Shown here in pieces: positions 19,901 through 28,038 of a DNA stretch of 64,000 nt. Position 1 is the first letter of the stretch, and the number at the start of each line of letters is the position of its first letter. The stretch comes from Sabulibacter ruber (lineage in GTDB: Bacteria; Bacteroidota; Bacteroidia; Cytophagales; Hymenobacteraceae), in the NCBI RefSeq assembly GCF_017355955.1, contig NZ_JAFFID010000001.1:2604001-2668000 (forward strand). The letters are read 5' to 3'. The translations under genes were made by a program, and so were the position numbers. The notes below the pieces were generated by a model. It made no database searches, had not been told where the DNA came from, and saw only the letters and a list, made by a program, of their open reading frames with translations.

Positions 19901-22425
19901 AGCGGCAAGTGGCCCACCAGGAAGCGGAACTTAGCGGCTTTAGCAGCCGGACTGCTGAACTGCGCCCGCACCCACGCCAGCTGCTCATTACTGATGTTGG
20001 CACTGCTGGCTTCCCAGGACACAAAGAAAATGTCTGAGTCAGCCGTAGGTTTGTAGGAGAAGTAGAACGGATAATTGGTAGTGTCTACCGGGTGCCAGTT
20101 AGGAAAATTACCAGGCTTTCTCCAGTAGTTGAGGGCTTCCTGGCGGTCAACGGGCATACCAGCCGCCGCGTCATGGTTGCCCATGGTGAACGCGAACGGA
20201 ATACCAGCTTCACGCAACGGTTTGGCTACTTTGTTGTCAAAGCCGTTCCACATGTTGGCCACCTGCGTGGCGTTCAAAGAGGCCGATTGCCCGGCAATCA
20301 TATCTCCGCCGGCTACAACCATGTCGGGTTGCCACAGGCGCGGAATCCGTTGCATGATGCTGTCTACCTGCCACTCATAGGTCACCGACCCAAAGCCGGA
20401 GTTCAGATCACTGATCACAGCCAAGCGGAAATCGCCGCGGGCAGGCATCACTTTCACCTGGTAGGTACGGCTGGCGCTGGTGTTGCGCACATCGGTCACC
20501 TCAAACCGGAAGTTCACGTTGCTGTTGACTGCATCTTCCAATTTGTGGGTGAAGGTATAGTCTTGCTGCGGCTGGGCGTTCAGGGCGATGGTGCTGCCCA
20601 ACTGCTGCTCAGAACCACCATCCACCGATTTAAACACCTTCAGCTCTTTCAGGTTGATGTCCTGCACGCGGGTCTCCAGGCTAAGATCCAAATTGAGCGG
20701 CTGCCCAAAAGCATGCCGACCAGATTCTTTACCGCCTTTGAATACCACCTGCGTGAGCGACACCACGCGGTATTCAAAGTTCTTTGACACAGTTCGGCCG
20801 AAGCTGTCTTCCAGCTCAAACCGGAAATGTACCGGCCCCAGCGGGTCAGAGGCTGCGTAGCTGAAGGAATAGGTATGACTAAAACTGCCGTTCAGCGGAA
20901 TATCACCGCCCACCTGTTGCTCTGGATTATCGCCTACTTTCTTGAAAATACGCAGTTTCTGCACTGTAAACCCAGAGTTAGGGCTAGTGAGCAGTAGGTC
21001 AAAAGAGCTGGTGCGGTCTTGTACTACTTCCTCCAGCTCGGTTCCGTTAGAGAACGCAATGGCGGGCATGCTCTCCTCTACTTTCACCAGAGAAATGGCA
21101 TCGGCGGAAACAAACTGTCCCGAGGCCTGGTTGCTGATGACCACGGAGTCATTGGGGCCCAGGTCAAACGTACCTAGCACGTTGAATTTGCTTCCATTCA
21201 AGGTTTGGTTCACGCGCACGGTGTCTGGCGCTGCTCCGCCGGTACGGTAAATGATGTAAGGCGTGTTGGTGCTTCTATTGCTGGCGGCTACCCACCAGGC
21301 ACTCAGCTCATACCGGCCCGCCGATATGCCTTTCAATTTGTAAGAGGCGTAACTTGAACCGTCTCCAGTGGCTAAGACTCTGGCTTTGGAGGTGCCGTAG
21401 AAGCCAGTATTGGAAGACTCAGACCAGGCACCGCGTTCAGCGTAAAGAGCAGTGTTATCAGTGTCATAGACGTGCGTGCGGCGTTTCAGGATCAAGGCCG
21501 TGGGTACGGCCCGCTGCAAACCGGCATCGGAGGGGCGGATGGTGTTCTTTCCCTTAATGGTGAGGGCCGAGGAACCGCCGCCGTCCAGGTTCATGGCTTC
21601 CTGGGCACCAATACTCACCAGCACATCGGCCATTTGAGGCAGGGTGAGTCCGGCACTGATCCCGTCGTTGCGGCCTTCCACCACCATCAGGATAACTTTG
21701 TTGTCAGCGGTGCGGCCAATGGCAGAGCGGGGTTCGCGGTTATCGCCGCTGGCCCACATGAGCTCTTCGTCTTTGGTCATCCGTTTTACGCCATTGTGCA
21801 CCAGCACCGGTCCGGCACCAATGGCTGTAGAAGCCGGCCACAGGGCAGCTCCTTCTGGGTAAGTTGCGGTGGGCTGCTTGGTGAGTTGGTCTACCGGATT
21901 AGGGTTGGGGTATTGGTACATGGTGTTGGCAGCGCCCACGTGGTAAATCCAGGCAATGTCTGCGATGTTGCCGGGCAGCACGCCAAAAGCACTACGGGTA
22001 GGGTAACTGCCACCGGTAGACTTAGCATTGATGGCCAGAACATTGCCCTCCTGCACCGCGGTACCTAAGGCTTCATACGTGGTGGTATTGAAAAAACCTC
22101 CGTTGATGACGGCATACACCGGTTCTTTCTCCAGGGCAGCCCAGGCATCGGGGGTTTTGGCCGAACTGACCCCAGTACCACCGCCATAAACCGCTTTGAA
22201 TTCCATGTTAGGATCGTTCAGGTCTATTAGGGCGTAATACATCCTGAGTGGGGTTACTCCGGGAGCGGCGGGAGTCTCAGAGTAGAATACTTTGATGGAA
22301 GGGGGAAGCCCGGCGTTGAGGTGAGCGGGCTGGGTCCAGGTATACTGTGCGAAGAGCGGCTGTACCCACAGGAGCAGCCACGCCAGAAGCACCACCCGGA
22401 TGGGGAGGAGTACGTTTTTCTTCAT
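16933..22425 (-). CDS. T9SS-secreted phosphodiester glycosidase / metallophosphoesterase fusion
   Basis: This 1830-residue secreted protein has a signal peptide to about residue 26 (LFA-Q). Residues 60-316 form a NAGPA-type phosphodiester glycosidase domain with NLDGGGSSAL (279-288). A golvesin-C-like beta module follows (320-450), then two FN3/Ig-like modules (455-660). Residues 665-935 form a calcineurin-like phosphoesterase with GGDMI (706), GNHD (749), GHLPLY (838) and SGHHHAYYP (876); its first metal motif is SDLNS (672), with Asn in place of the usual His. A CHRD domain spans about 985-1090, a beta-propeller-like region about 1225-1545 and an OB-like module about 1560-1750. A T9SS C-terminal sorting domain (VKVYPVPTT near 1757 to the end) closes the protein. 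It probably cleaves phosphodiester-linked glycans or cell-wall polymers outside the cell. The substrate is unknown. Confidence 0.88.
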   Translation of the reverse strand: MKKNVLLPIRVVLLAWLLLWVQPLFAQYTWTQPAHLNAGLPPSIKVFYSETPAAPGVTPLRMYYALIDLNDPNMEFKAVYGGGTGVSSAKTPDAWAALEKEPVYAVINGGFFNTTTYEALGTAVQEGNVLAINAKSTGGSYPTRSAFGVLPGNIADIAWIYHVGAANTMYQYPNPNPVDQLTKQPTATYPEGAALWPASTAIGAGPVLVHNGVKRMTKDEELMWASGDNREPRSAIGRTADNKVILMVVEGRNDGISAGLTLPQMADVLVSIGAQEAMNLDGGGSSALTIKGKNTIRPSDAGLQRAVPTALILKRRTHVYDTDNTALYAERGAWSESSNTGFYGTSKARVLATGDGSSYASYKLKGISAGRYELSAWWVAASNRSTNTPYIIYRTGGAAPDTVRVNQTLNGSKFNVLGTFDLGPNDSVVISNQASGQFVSADAISLVKVEESMPAIAFSNGTELEEVVQDRTSSFDLLLTSPNSGFTVQKLRIFKKVGDNPEQQVGGDIPLNGSFSHTYSFSYAASDPLGPVHFRFELEDSFGRTVSKNFEYRVVSLTQVVFKGGKESGRHAFGQPLNLDLSLETRVQDINLKELKVFKSVDGGSEQQLGSTIALNAQPQQDYTFTHKLEDAVNSNVNFRFEVTDVRNTSASRTYQVKVMPARGDFRLAVISDLNSGFGSVTYEWQVDSIMQRIPRLWQPDMVVAGGDMIAGQSASLNATQVANMWNGFDNKVAKPLREAGIPFAFTMGNHDAAAGMPVDRQEALNYWRKPGNFPNWHPVDTTNYPFYFSYKPTADSDIFFVSWEASSANISNEQLAWVRAQFSSPAAKAAKFRFLVGHLPLYGVAQEYNSAGNILNNAAALQAMMEELDVHTYISGHHHAYYPGKHGGVEFMNAGAAGSGPRKYLGYDAVAPNTVTLMDVFLEQDTIIYTTFEIKHPDADAMPVFNEKSLPEVIVGANGHLIRRDVPISGAAAGTLSSYNKRKATVGQATGTVEAVEVGNDIRFVGSFSGLKGAILPEKTAVALYQGLYPEEGTMKLALKVESKDGRNGTFTGSLPADYAVKELMSMGAFYVLIKTDSLPEGEVRTQLYKPANAAPAMAVITSHDANTVYPVRNIKGFFSVKWNAEADAERNTVTYTYQLAKDAQFNQLLLHQPVGLNAEYSVPQEEWFALLGDAPANQAVTFYHRVIASDGKNVSISAPVALQLTKSDAPITGPVEIPAAGFVYDCRVKDPDGNCIAAFAPAPTTNGHGVTVDRKGKVWSVGYSRGVRVNNPDGTPWEFTSDKLEFYQGNKSYLHFINFKGLREEVRLVTGIGLAHDGNILVAFNTILYKLDVNTGEPLARVDTDISLTNPTSDDKGNIFVTSVTGNKSYIFKQSATDSTAFETVVTLADATALSARTSGSVARASAISPEGNTLYVPYISGNKIDKYTSTNGTTWKLEETIRIVSNSKSIFAASNNRMYAVVDASGDQPAKLIFRDDSNPAQKLSWTLPLPEIHGTDLRGLTLSPGLDTAYIISSAVGNVYRYVLPSGGNTGDEPRELREYTIAQAREKDAAGKEIHVGEYVLLRGVVASPNLSSAHLDLSLMSGGKAVQLYRATKGARTFTPQPKDSVAAIGMLRNYNGLLRVEVDSLFLLQANSTLPTRATVTSIGEELESVPVTIHQAFPVDKSQWTTGVGYHGFEVTLESTAGIINMLVPSTSSVYNLPAPSGMLKLEGVVRQYKDTPPYTTGYYLVPLQFKSEIGPRKDKDALSVKVYPVPTTTGTVYVELPQSVLKGASIQVMNMFGRVLLTKGDFTDNKVALDLSRQQPGTYLVVVNTVDGRTVHRVMKE

Positions 22426-22747
22426 GGACGATTAGGTTAAGTTATAGGGGGTAAAGTTGAAACTCGGGTATTACCTGTTAGTCAACAGGCTTTTATCAAA
22501 GCATTAACTTCTCTAACTAACCAGCTCATCTACCTGGCTTCTGCGCGGCTTTCTCTCTTTTCTTTCTCTTCTTCTTTCTTTTCTTGGCTAAGAACTGATA
22601 AAGGAAATGTAGAAGTAATTGCGTTAAACAGCAATCATTTTTTAATATTTCTCACAAAGTGTAAATACCTTACTAAATATTAACCCTGTTTTCTGCCTCT
22701 CCACTCTTACTAGCTGATAAACTGCTCTTTGCTCCATCTACCTGCAC
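22426..22747. other. Spacer upstream of the fusion enzyme gene, no gene seen
   Basis: It contains CT-rich and AT-rich stretches (22540-22590, 22630-22690) and probably the promoter of the minus-strand gene. No clear -33/-7 pair and no reading frame can be supported. Confidence 0.45.
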
Positions 22748-22751
22748 AAAA

Positions 22752-22780
22752 AAAAGAGGTGCCTTATTCAGACACCTCTT
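22752..22780 (-). terminator. Terminator after the lipoprotein gene
   Basis: The arms AAGAGGTG and CACCTCTT enclose an 11-bp loop. On the minus strand they are followed by a run of nine T residues, 120 bp after the stop at 22902. Confidence 0.75.
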
Positions 22781-22832
22781 CTGCAAACTGCTACAGCTTT
22801 CTGTAAAAAGAACTGGCTTTCTGCCGCCTTTC

Positions 22833-22870
22833 TGTTTTCACCTAGTTTATCCAAAAAAGGGCCTAAAACA
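22833..22870. repeat. 38-bp dispersed palindrome, copy 5
   Basis: The halves are TGTTTTCACCTAGTTTATC and CAAAAAAGGGCCTAAAACA. It begins 31 bp after the stop of the lipoprotein gene at 22902. Confidence 0.6.
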
Positions 22871-22901
22871 GAAGATCAGCAGTTTTAGTTAAGCAAAGGA
22901 A

Positions 22902-23969
22902 TTACTGATATTGAATGTACATCGGCTTAGGCGAGAGGGCCAATACCTCTTTTGGCGTGTACAGCTTAGAGCCTTTCTTTTTGGTATCGTTGTAGTAGAA
23001 GATCTTAAAGCCTGTGTACTGCACTGGTTCCCGCTTGATGTAGGTGTTATAGGTGCTTTTCTTCAGGACGCGGTCGCCCCAGCCATCCATGTGCATCACA
23101 AATTGCACGTTGGGCCGCAGCTTGATGTTTTTGTAGTTGGTGACCATGCGCTGGGTAAAACGGTGCACCACCAGAATCTTTGGCGGCAGGTTATACTTCA
23201 CGGCGATATCGTTCAGGAACTGGGTCGCATAGTTGATTTCACTCGCATCCAGGGTACCTATTTTGCGGCCCGGAATGGCTCCGTTCTTCATCGCGAACTC
23301 GGGGTCAATGCCTAAATGCACCTGAGGCAGTTTCAGCCATTGCTCTAAACGTGGTAATTCAGCTTCCACGGTGCTGCGACCAATCTGAATGTCAAGGAAC
23401 ACAATGGCGTTTCTTCTGGCGGCCCAGGCAATTACGGTATCGGCTACGTGGTCGCTCATGCGCAGGCGATACATGCCGCCTTTGCCGGGAGAACCCTGCG
23501 CGGTCACAAAGATCAAATGCAGGGCCGGTTGCACCGGCGTAGAGGGATCTGCGGCCTGCCAGGCTTTCACTTCCCCGTCCAGGCGGTTCAGCATTTTCTC
23601 GGGGGCAATCTCGCCCAGAATGCCCATGCGTTTTGAGAGCGGATTTCCGTAATACGCCACAATTCGTTTATGGGGCAGAATAGCGCCGGGCTTGCTGGCG
23701 GCCTCGTCTTTCACCACAAACTCAGGTTCCCTGGCAGCAGAGTCTGCGGTAGCGGTGGAATCCTTGCCAGGTTTGGCGGCAACTGCCTTGGTAGAATCTG
23801 ATCTGGTTTTGGAAGAGTCTGAAATATGGGCGGTAGAAGGAGCCGCGGCGGCCTTTGCTCCATTGTTTTCTGCCTGCTGGCCCTCAGAACTGCAGGCGCT
23901 CAGGAAAGCAATTCCCAGGACAAAAAGGAGCCGAAGACCCAGGTGGCCTTTCATTAGTTTTGAATTCAT
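22902..23969 (-). CDS. Conserved lipoprotein of unknown function, probable TIM-barrel-like fold
   Basis: The 355-residue product has a lipobox LSAC (Cys26) and an Ala/Ser/Lys/Asp-rich flexible linker to about residue 95. A compact domain follows, with RIVAYYGNPLSKRMGILGE, QPALHLIFVTAQG, IVFLDIQIG, VHLGIDPEF, PPKILVVHRFTQ and the final PKPMYIQYQ. I recognise these blocks from a widespread uncharacterised bacterial lipoprotein family. The alternating beta-strand ends (FLDIQIG, GIDPEF, VVHRFT, MHMDGWG) look like a (beta/alpha)8 hydrolase-like barrel, but I cannot name catalytic residues. ATG at 23969 is the first of two possible starts; Met6 is the other. It is divergent from the response regulator. 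Confidence 0.7.
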   Translation of the reverse strand: MNSKLMKGHLGLRLLFVLGIAFLSACSSEGQQAENNGAKAAAAPSTAHISDSSKTRSDSTKAVAAKPGKDSTATADSAAREPEFVVKDEAASKPGAILPHKRIVAYYGNPLSKRMGILGEIAPEKMLNRLDGEVKAWQAADPSTPVQPALHLIFVTAQGSPGKGGMYRLRMSDHVADTVIAWAARRNAIVFLDIQIGRSTVEAELPRLEQWLKLPQVHLGIDPEFAMKNGAIPGRKIGTLDASEINYATQFLNDIAVKYNLPPKILVVHRFTQRMVTNYKNIKLRPNVQFVMHMDGWGDRVLKKSTYNTYIKREPVQYTGFKIFYYNDTKKKGSKLYTPKEVLALSPKPMYIQYQ

Positions 23970-24262
23970 GTAACTGTAAGTGGGTTAATCAAATGGGCAG
24001 TTTCCCGCTATATCGTCTGGAAGATACTCTTTTTAGGTTGCTTCGCCATAGGAAAGGTCCGCTTTAAGGGAATCTTCTTCCTGAAACACGCACCGCAGCA
24101 CCCTTCGGTTACAAAATCTCTTTCTCTTATTTGCAAGAAAATTTCAAGTCGATCAGACCGGTTTTTTTGGCTAAAATTGCGCTTCTGCCCTGCTTAAATC
24201 TTAGTTCTTACGCTATTCTTTTGCGTATACTGTAACTTTACCGGAAACTAAGCTCTCCACCC

Positions 24263-24724
24263 ATGGAAAGAATCAACCGTGTATTGTTGATAGACGACGA
24301 CGAGATTACTAATTATATGAACCAGCGCGTACTCAATAAAGCCGAGATTGCGCAAAAAATTGACGTGGTAACCGATGGCCAAGCGGCCCTCACCTACTTA
24401 AACAGCCCCGAGCACCTGCAAGCCGATTTACCCCTGGATTTGATACTGGTAGACATCAAGATGTCTGGCATGGACGGCTTTGACTTTCTGGAGCGTTACC
24501 AGCACCTGCCACATACGCAAAAAGCCAGGAAACTATTTGCTTTGTCTTCATCGGCCAGTTTTTATGACCTGCACCGGTTGAAGGAGTTCCCGGACGTAAA
24601 CGGGCATTTGTCTAAGCCGCTCACCCAAGCCGATGCTCTGGCCTTGATCAAGGAGCATTTCTTCGGGTCAGAGGATTCGGCCAGCGGCGTGGCTTCCCTT
24701 CCCGGGCAGGATGATCTGGGTTAA
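24263..24724 (+). CDS. Stand-alone CheY-like response regulator
   Basis: The 153-residue product is a single receiver domain with all phosphotransfer residues: acidic pair Asp11-Asp12 in LLIDDDE, phospho-acceptor Asp64 in LILVDIKMSGMDG, Ser95 in FALSSS and Lys118 in LSKPL. No output domain is present; the last 25 residues are a short acidic/Ser tail. Such small receivers usually relay between a sensor kinase and another protein. No kinase gene is next to it, so partners are unknown. It converges with the sortilin-like gene across a shared terminator. Confidence 0.93.
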   Translation: MERINRVLLIDDDEITNYMNQRVLNKAEIAQKIDVVTDGQAALTYLNSPEHLQADLPLDLILVDIKMSGMDGFDFLERYQHLPHTQKARKLFALSSSASFYDLHRLKEFPDVNGHLSKPLTQADALALIKEHFFGSEDSASGVASLPGQDDLG

Positions 24725-24771
24725 ACTACCTGCCACGGTTCGGCTTACCGAAGCATTCTTTTAACCAAACA

Positions 24772-24835
24772 AAAGCCCCGGCTCCGTTTCAGGCCCGTTT
24801 TCTGTAAAACAGGCCTGAAACGGAGCCGGAGCTTT
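24772..24835. terminator. Shared bidirectional terminator containing a 38-bp palindrome
   Basis: The arms are 24 bp with one mismatch (24772-24795 and 24812-24835), begin AAAGC and end GCTTT, and have a 16-bp loop region. It serves both the response regulator and the convergent gene at 24857. The centre is copy 6 of the dispersed palindrome. Confidence 0.85.
24785..24822. repeat. 38-bp dispersed palindrome, copy 6 (best-paired)
   Basis: The halves are CGTTTCAGGCCCGTTTTCT and GTAAAACAGGCCTGAAACG; 16 of 19 positions pair. It forms the core of a longer terminator, which hints that these elements can act in RNA. Confidence 0.75.
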
Positions 24836-24856
24836 CTACTTCCAGCGCAACCCAGA

Positions 24857-27790
24857 TTATTCCCTGCCGCGGCGCTCCGGCGCTTTCAAGGTGAATTCCT
24901 GAACGGTTTTGTTTCCGTTGGTTTCCACCTCCACCACGTACTTGCCGGGGCGCAGGTACAGCTGCTGGTTGGCGGCTGGCGTTACCTTTACGGGATTACC
25001 GGCTTTGCGGCCTTCGTTCAGAGCCTGCTCATAGGCGCCGGTATTCAGGGGATCCAGGGTAAGGTCATAGGCTACGTAGTTTAACCCTCGCTCGCTTTGG
25101 TCTTTCAGCTCTTTCAGCACCTGACCTTTCTCGGTTTTAACCCGCACGGTGGTGGTTCCGGCGGCATTCACGTAATAGGGCACGGTCAACGTAGGCGTGT
25201 AGGGCTCGCTCCAAGCCCCGAATTTCTGCCCCCACCGCTCTGAGTAGGGCGGCACGTTCAGCGCAAAGGCATGCACTGCTTTTTTCTGCACCTCGGGCGT
25301 TAGCTGTTGCAAATGGGCCACGTTGCCAATGTAGATAGAACGCCCGTGCGTAGCCACCACCAGATCATTCTCGCGCGGATGAATGGCCAGATCATGGACT
25401 GCTACCGAGGGCAGCACATCACCGCCCAAAGCCTGAAAAGTCTGGCCTTTGTCCAGAGACACGTACAAGCCATTGTCTGAGCCTACGTACACAATGTTGG
25501 GGTTCTTAGGATCTTCCTTCACTACGTTTAGCGGCTCTTTTGGCAAATCTGTGCCTAAACGCTTCCAGGTTTTGCCGTAGTCCTGCGACACGTACAGGTA
25601 AGGCGTGAAATCATCCCAGCGGTAGCCGTTGAGCGTGGCATAGACGGTTCCTTCGTTCTGCGCCGAGGCCGCCAACCCACTGATCCACATGTCCTGTGGC
25701 AGTTTGTCTGAGATCTTGGTCCAGGTGTAACCTCCATCGCGGCTAACGTGGATGAGCCCATCGTCTGAGCCGGTGTACAGCAAGCCAAACCGTTTAGGCG
25801 ATTCCTCAATGGTGGTGAGGGTTCCGTATCCCACATCGCCTTTGCGACCGCCTTTGGTGAGATCCCCGGACAGGGCTTCCATGTTCTCGCCTTTGTTCAA
25901 GGAGCGGTGGAATCTGTTGGACCCGAAATACAGCACATCCTGGTTGTGGCGCGACAGCAGAATGGGGCTTTCCCAGTTGAAGCGTAGCGGCCGTTCGCCC
26001 AGTTGGTGTTTGGGTTGGATGGAAAGCCTTTGGCCGGTGGCTTTGTTCAGGCGGTAATACGCACCGTACTGCGAGCCGGTGTACACGGTGTTGTTGTCTC
26101 TAAAGTCAACCTGCACCATCATGCCATCACCGCCGCCCAGACGCTGGTACGGGTAGCGGCCGTTGTCGGTCCAGGCGGAGCTGGCCTGGTAGGTGCTGGG
26201 GCCGCCCCACACGCCGTTGTCCTGCAAGCCACCGTACACGTTGTAAGGCTGCGCCATGTCTACCGTTACGGAATAGAACTGCCCCACGGCCGGCGAGTTG
26301 GCCTTGAACCAGGATTTCCCGTCATCAAAGGTGACGTTCACGCCCCCATCGTTGCCGCTTACTAGATGGCCGGGGCGGGCGGGGCTCACCCAAAGGTCCT
26401 GATGGTCTGAGTGCACGTTATCACCGCCAATCTCCCGCCAGGTTTTACCCGCATCTTCTGATTTCAGCAACGGCACGCCCAGCACGTACACATGGTCTGG
26501 GTTCAACGGCGACACGCGGATAACCCCAAAATAATAGCCGTAGGTGTAGTACAGGTCATCAATGTAACCTTCGTGGGTTTTCTTCCAGGACTGGCCGCCA
26601 TCGTCTGAGCGGTACACCTGCGCTCCGGTCACGGGGGTTTCCACCATAAGCGAGTTGGCATCTACCAGGAAGTCTGACAAAGCCACCGGCCTGATTCTCT
26701 CCGAGGCCACCATTTCCTTCACGGCTCTGGCGGTGTATTGGCGCGGGAAGTTATTCTCTTCCAGGAACGTGTTGAGGGTGGCATCATCCAGCTTCAGGAA
26801 ATCTTCTTTGGAGAAATCTCTGAACTGCTCTTTGCGCAGCCGGTTGCCGGTAGCTACCGCGGGTTTCACATCCGGGCGCAGGTCCTGGTTGTCAACGCTG
26901 GCGTAGAGGATGTTGGGGTTCTTGGGGTAGATGCTCAGGCCAATCCGCCCGATGCCTTCAGTGGCCGGGAAGCCGCTATTGCCGCCGGTGACCCGTTGCC
27001 AGGTCTCGCCGCCATTGGTGCTTTTGAAGATGCCCGAAGTGCCGCCGCTTTCCACGAAATTCCAGGCACGGCGCTCACGGTGCCACATGCTGGCATACAA
27101 AGTATTGTGATTAGACGGGTCAATGACCAGGTCTATGGCTCCGGTGTTATCGTTCCCGCCTTTCAGGACGTGCTTCCAGGTGTTGCCCCCATCAGAGGTC
27201 TTATACACACCACGCTCGGGGTTAGGAGAATATAAGTGCCCCAGCACCGCCACCCAAGCCGTGTTGGGGTCTGAAGGGTTCAGGATAATGCGCCCAATGT
27301 GGTGCGACTCCGGCAAGCCTTTGTACTGCCAGGTTTTGCCGCCATCGGTGCTTTTGTAGATGCCCACGCCCGAGTAAGAGGAACGGCTGGAGTTGGCCTC
27401 GCCGGTGCCCACCCAAATGGTGTTGCTTTTCCAATCCACGGCAATGTCCCCGATGGTGATGACTGTCTCATTGCTGAAAAGCGGCTCAAAGGAGATGCCG
27501 TTATCGGTGGTGTGCCACAATCCGCCTGAGGCATAGGCCACGTAGAAATTGGTGGGATCATCGGGGTTCACGTCCAGGTCTACCACGCGCCCGCTCATCA
27601 CGGTTGGTCCCACATTGCGGAAAGGCAAATTACTGGCAAGGGAGTTTTTCTGGAGCTGTAGCCGCTGCTGGTACCCTTCCAGCCGCGCTTTGGCCGGCGT
27701 GAAAGGAGGCTGCTTTTCTTTTTTCTGGGCCATGGCCGGCAGACTCAAAAGCCCCGCCAGCACCAGCGGGTAAAAGGGTTTGGGGATCAT
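24857..27790 (-). CDS. Sortilin/VPS10-like Asp-box beta-propeller exoprotein
   Basis: The 977-residue product has a signal peptide ending near residue 21 (AMA-Q). At least eight Asp-box (BNR) motifs are visible: STDGGKTW, TSDGGNTW, STNGGETW, SDDGGQSW, SEDAGKTW, SRDGGYTW, SQDYGKTW and SLDKGQTF. These define one or two large VPS10/sialidase-type propellers, annotated in databases as WD40/YVTN/BNR-like or glycosyl hydrolase. No catalytic residues can be named. The C-terminal 130 residues are a beta-sandwich of FlgD/Ig type. The longest frame starts with TTG at 27799; the ATG at 27790 directly before the signal peptide is the better start. It is probably exported to the periplasm or surface. Confidence 0.88.
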   Translation of the reverse strand: MIPKPFYPLVLAGLLSLPAMAQKKEKQPPFTPAKARLEGYQQRLQLQKNSLASNLPFRNVGPTVMSGRVVDLDVNPDDPTNFYVAYASGGLWHTTDNGISFEPLFSNETVITIGDIAVDWKSNTIWVGTGEANSSRSSYSGVGIYKSTDGGKTWQYKGLPESHHIGRIILNPSDPNTAWVAVLGHLYSPNPERGVYKTSDGGNTWKHVLKGGNDNTGAIDLVIDPSNHNTLYASMWHRERRAWNFVESGGTSGIFKSTNGGETWQRVTGGNSGFPATEGIGRIGLSIYPKNPNILYASVDNQDLRPDVKPAVATGNRLRKEQFRDFSKEDFLKLDDATLNTFLEENNFPRQYTARAVKEMVASERIRPVALSDFLVDANSLMVETPVTGAQVYRSDDGGQSWKKTHEGYIDDLYYTYGYYFGVIRVSPLNPDHVYVLGVPLLKSEDAGKTWREIGGDNVHSDHQDLWVSPARPGHLVSGNDGGVNVTFDDGKSWFKANSPAVGQFYSVTVDMAQPYNVYGGLQDNGVWGGPSTYQASSAWTDNGRYPYQRLGGGDGMMVQVDFRDNNTVYTGSQYGAYYRLNKATGQRLSIQPKHQLGERPLRFNWESPILLSRHNQDVLYFGSNRFHRSLNKGENMEALSGDLTKGGRKGDVGYGTLTTIEESPKRFGLLYTGSDDGLIHVSRDGGYTWTKISDKLPQDMWISGLAASAQNEGTVYATLNGYRWDDFTPYLYVSQDYGKTWKRLGTDLPKEPLNVVKEDPKNPNIVYVGSDNGLYVSLDKGQTFQALGGDVLPSVAVHDLAIHPRENDLVVATHGRSIYIGNVAHLQQLTPEVQKKAVHAFALNVPPYSERWGQKFGAWSEPYTPTLTVPYYVNAAGTTTVRVKTEKGQVLKELKDQSERGLNYVAYDLTLDPLNTGAYEQALNEGRKAGNPVKVTPAANQQLYLRPGKYVVEVETNGNKTVQEFTLKAPERRGRE

Positions 27791-27949
27791 AGAAGGCAAG
27801 AGATGAAGTAGTTTGGTTAGATTGTGCCAGAGCTTTTCAGCCCTGCCTTGAAAATAGAGGAAATCTAGCAGTTCTGGAAATAATGGCTCAGAAACAGCAA
27901 TCCGGTCTTAGCCAGGTTTTGCTGCCTAACATGATCGGCATTAAAAATC

Positions 27950-27987
27950 TGTTTTGAGGCTACTTTTAGACAAACAGCCTTAAAACG
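27950..27987. repeat. 38-bp dispersed palindrome, copy 7
   Basis: The halves are TGTTTTGAGGCTACTTTTA and GACAAACAGCCTTAAAACG; 13 of 19 positions pair, and flanking ATC/GAT extends the symmetry. It lies 51 bp after the stop of the alpha/beta hydrolase. Confidence 0.7.
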
Positions 27988-28038
27988 GATTCCCAAAGTT
28001 TCTCATTCGGACTATAGAACCAGGCCTGATCTGCACTT

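Noticed and set aside
20092-20787. Long plus-strand frames opposite the 1830-residue protein (also 19459-20037, 21472-22068)
   Set aside because: They are shadows of the large minus-strand gene, whose domain motifs continue without a break through these positions.
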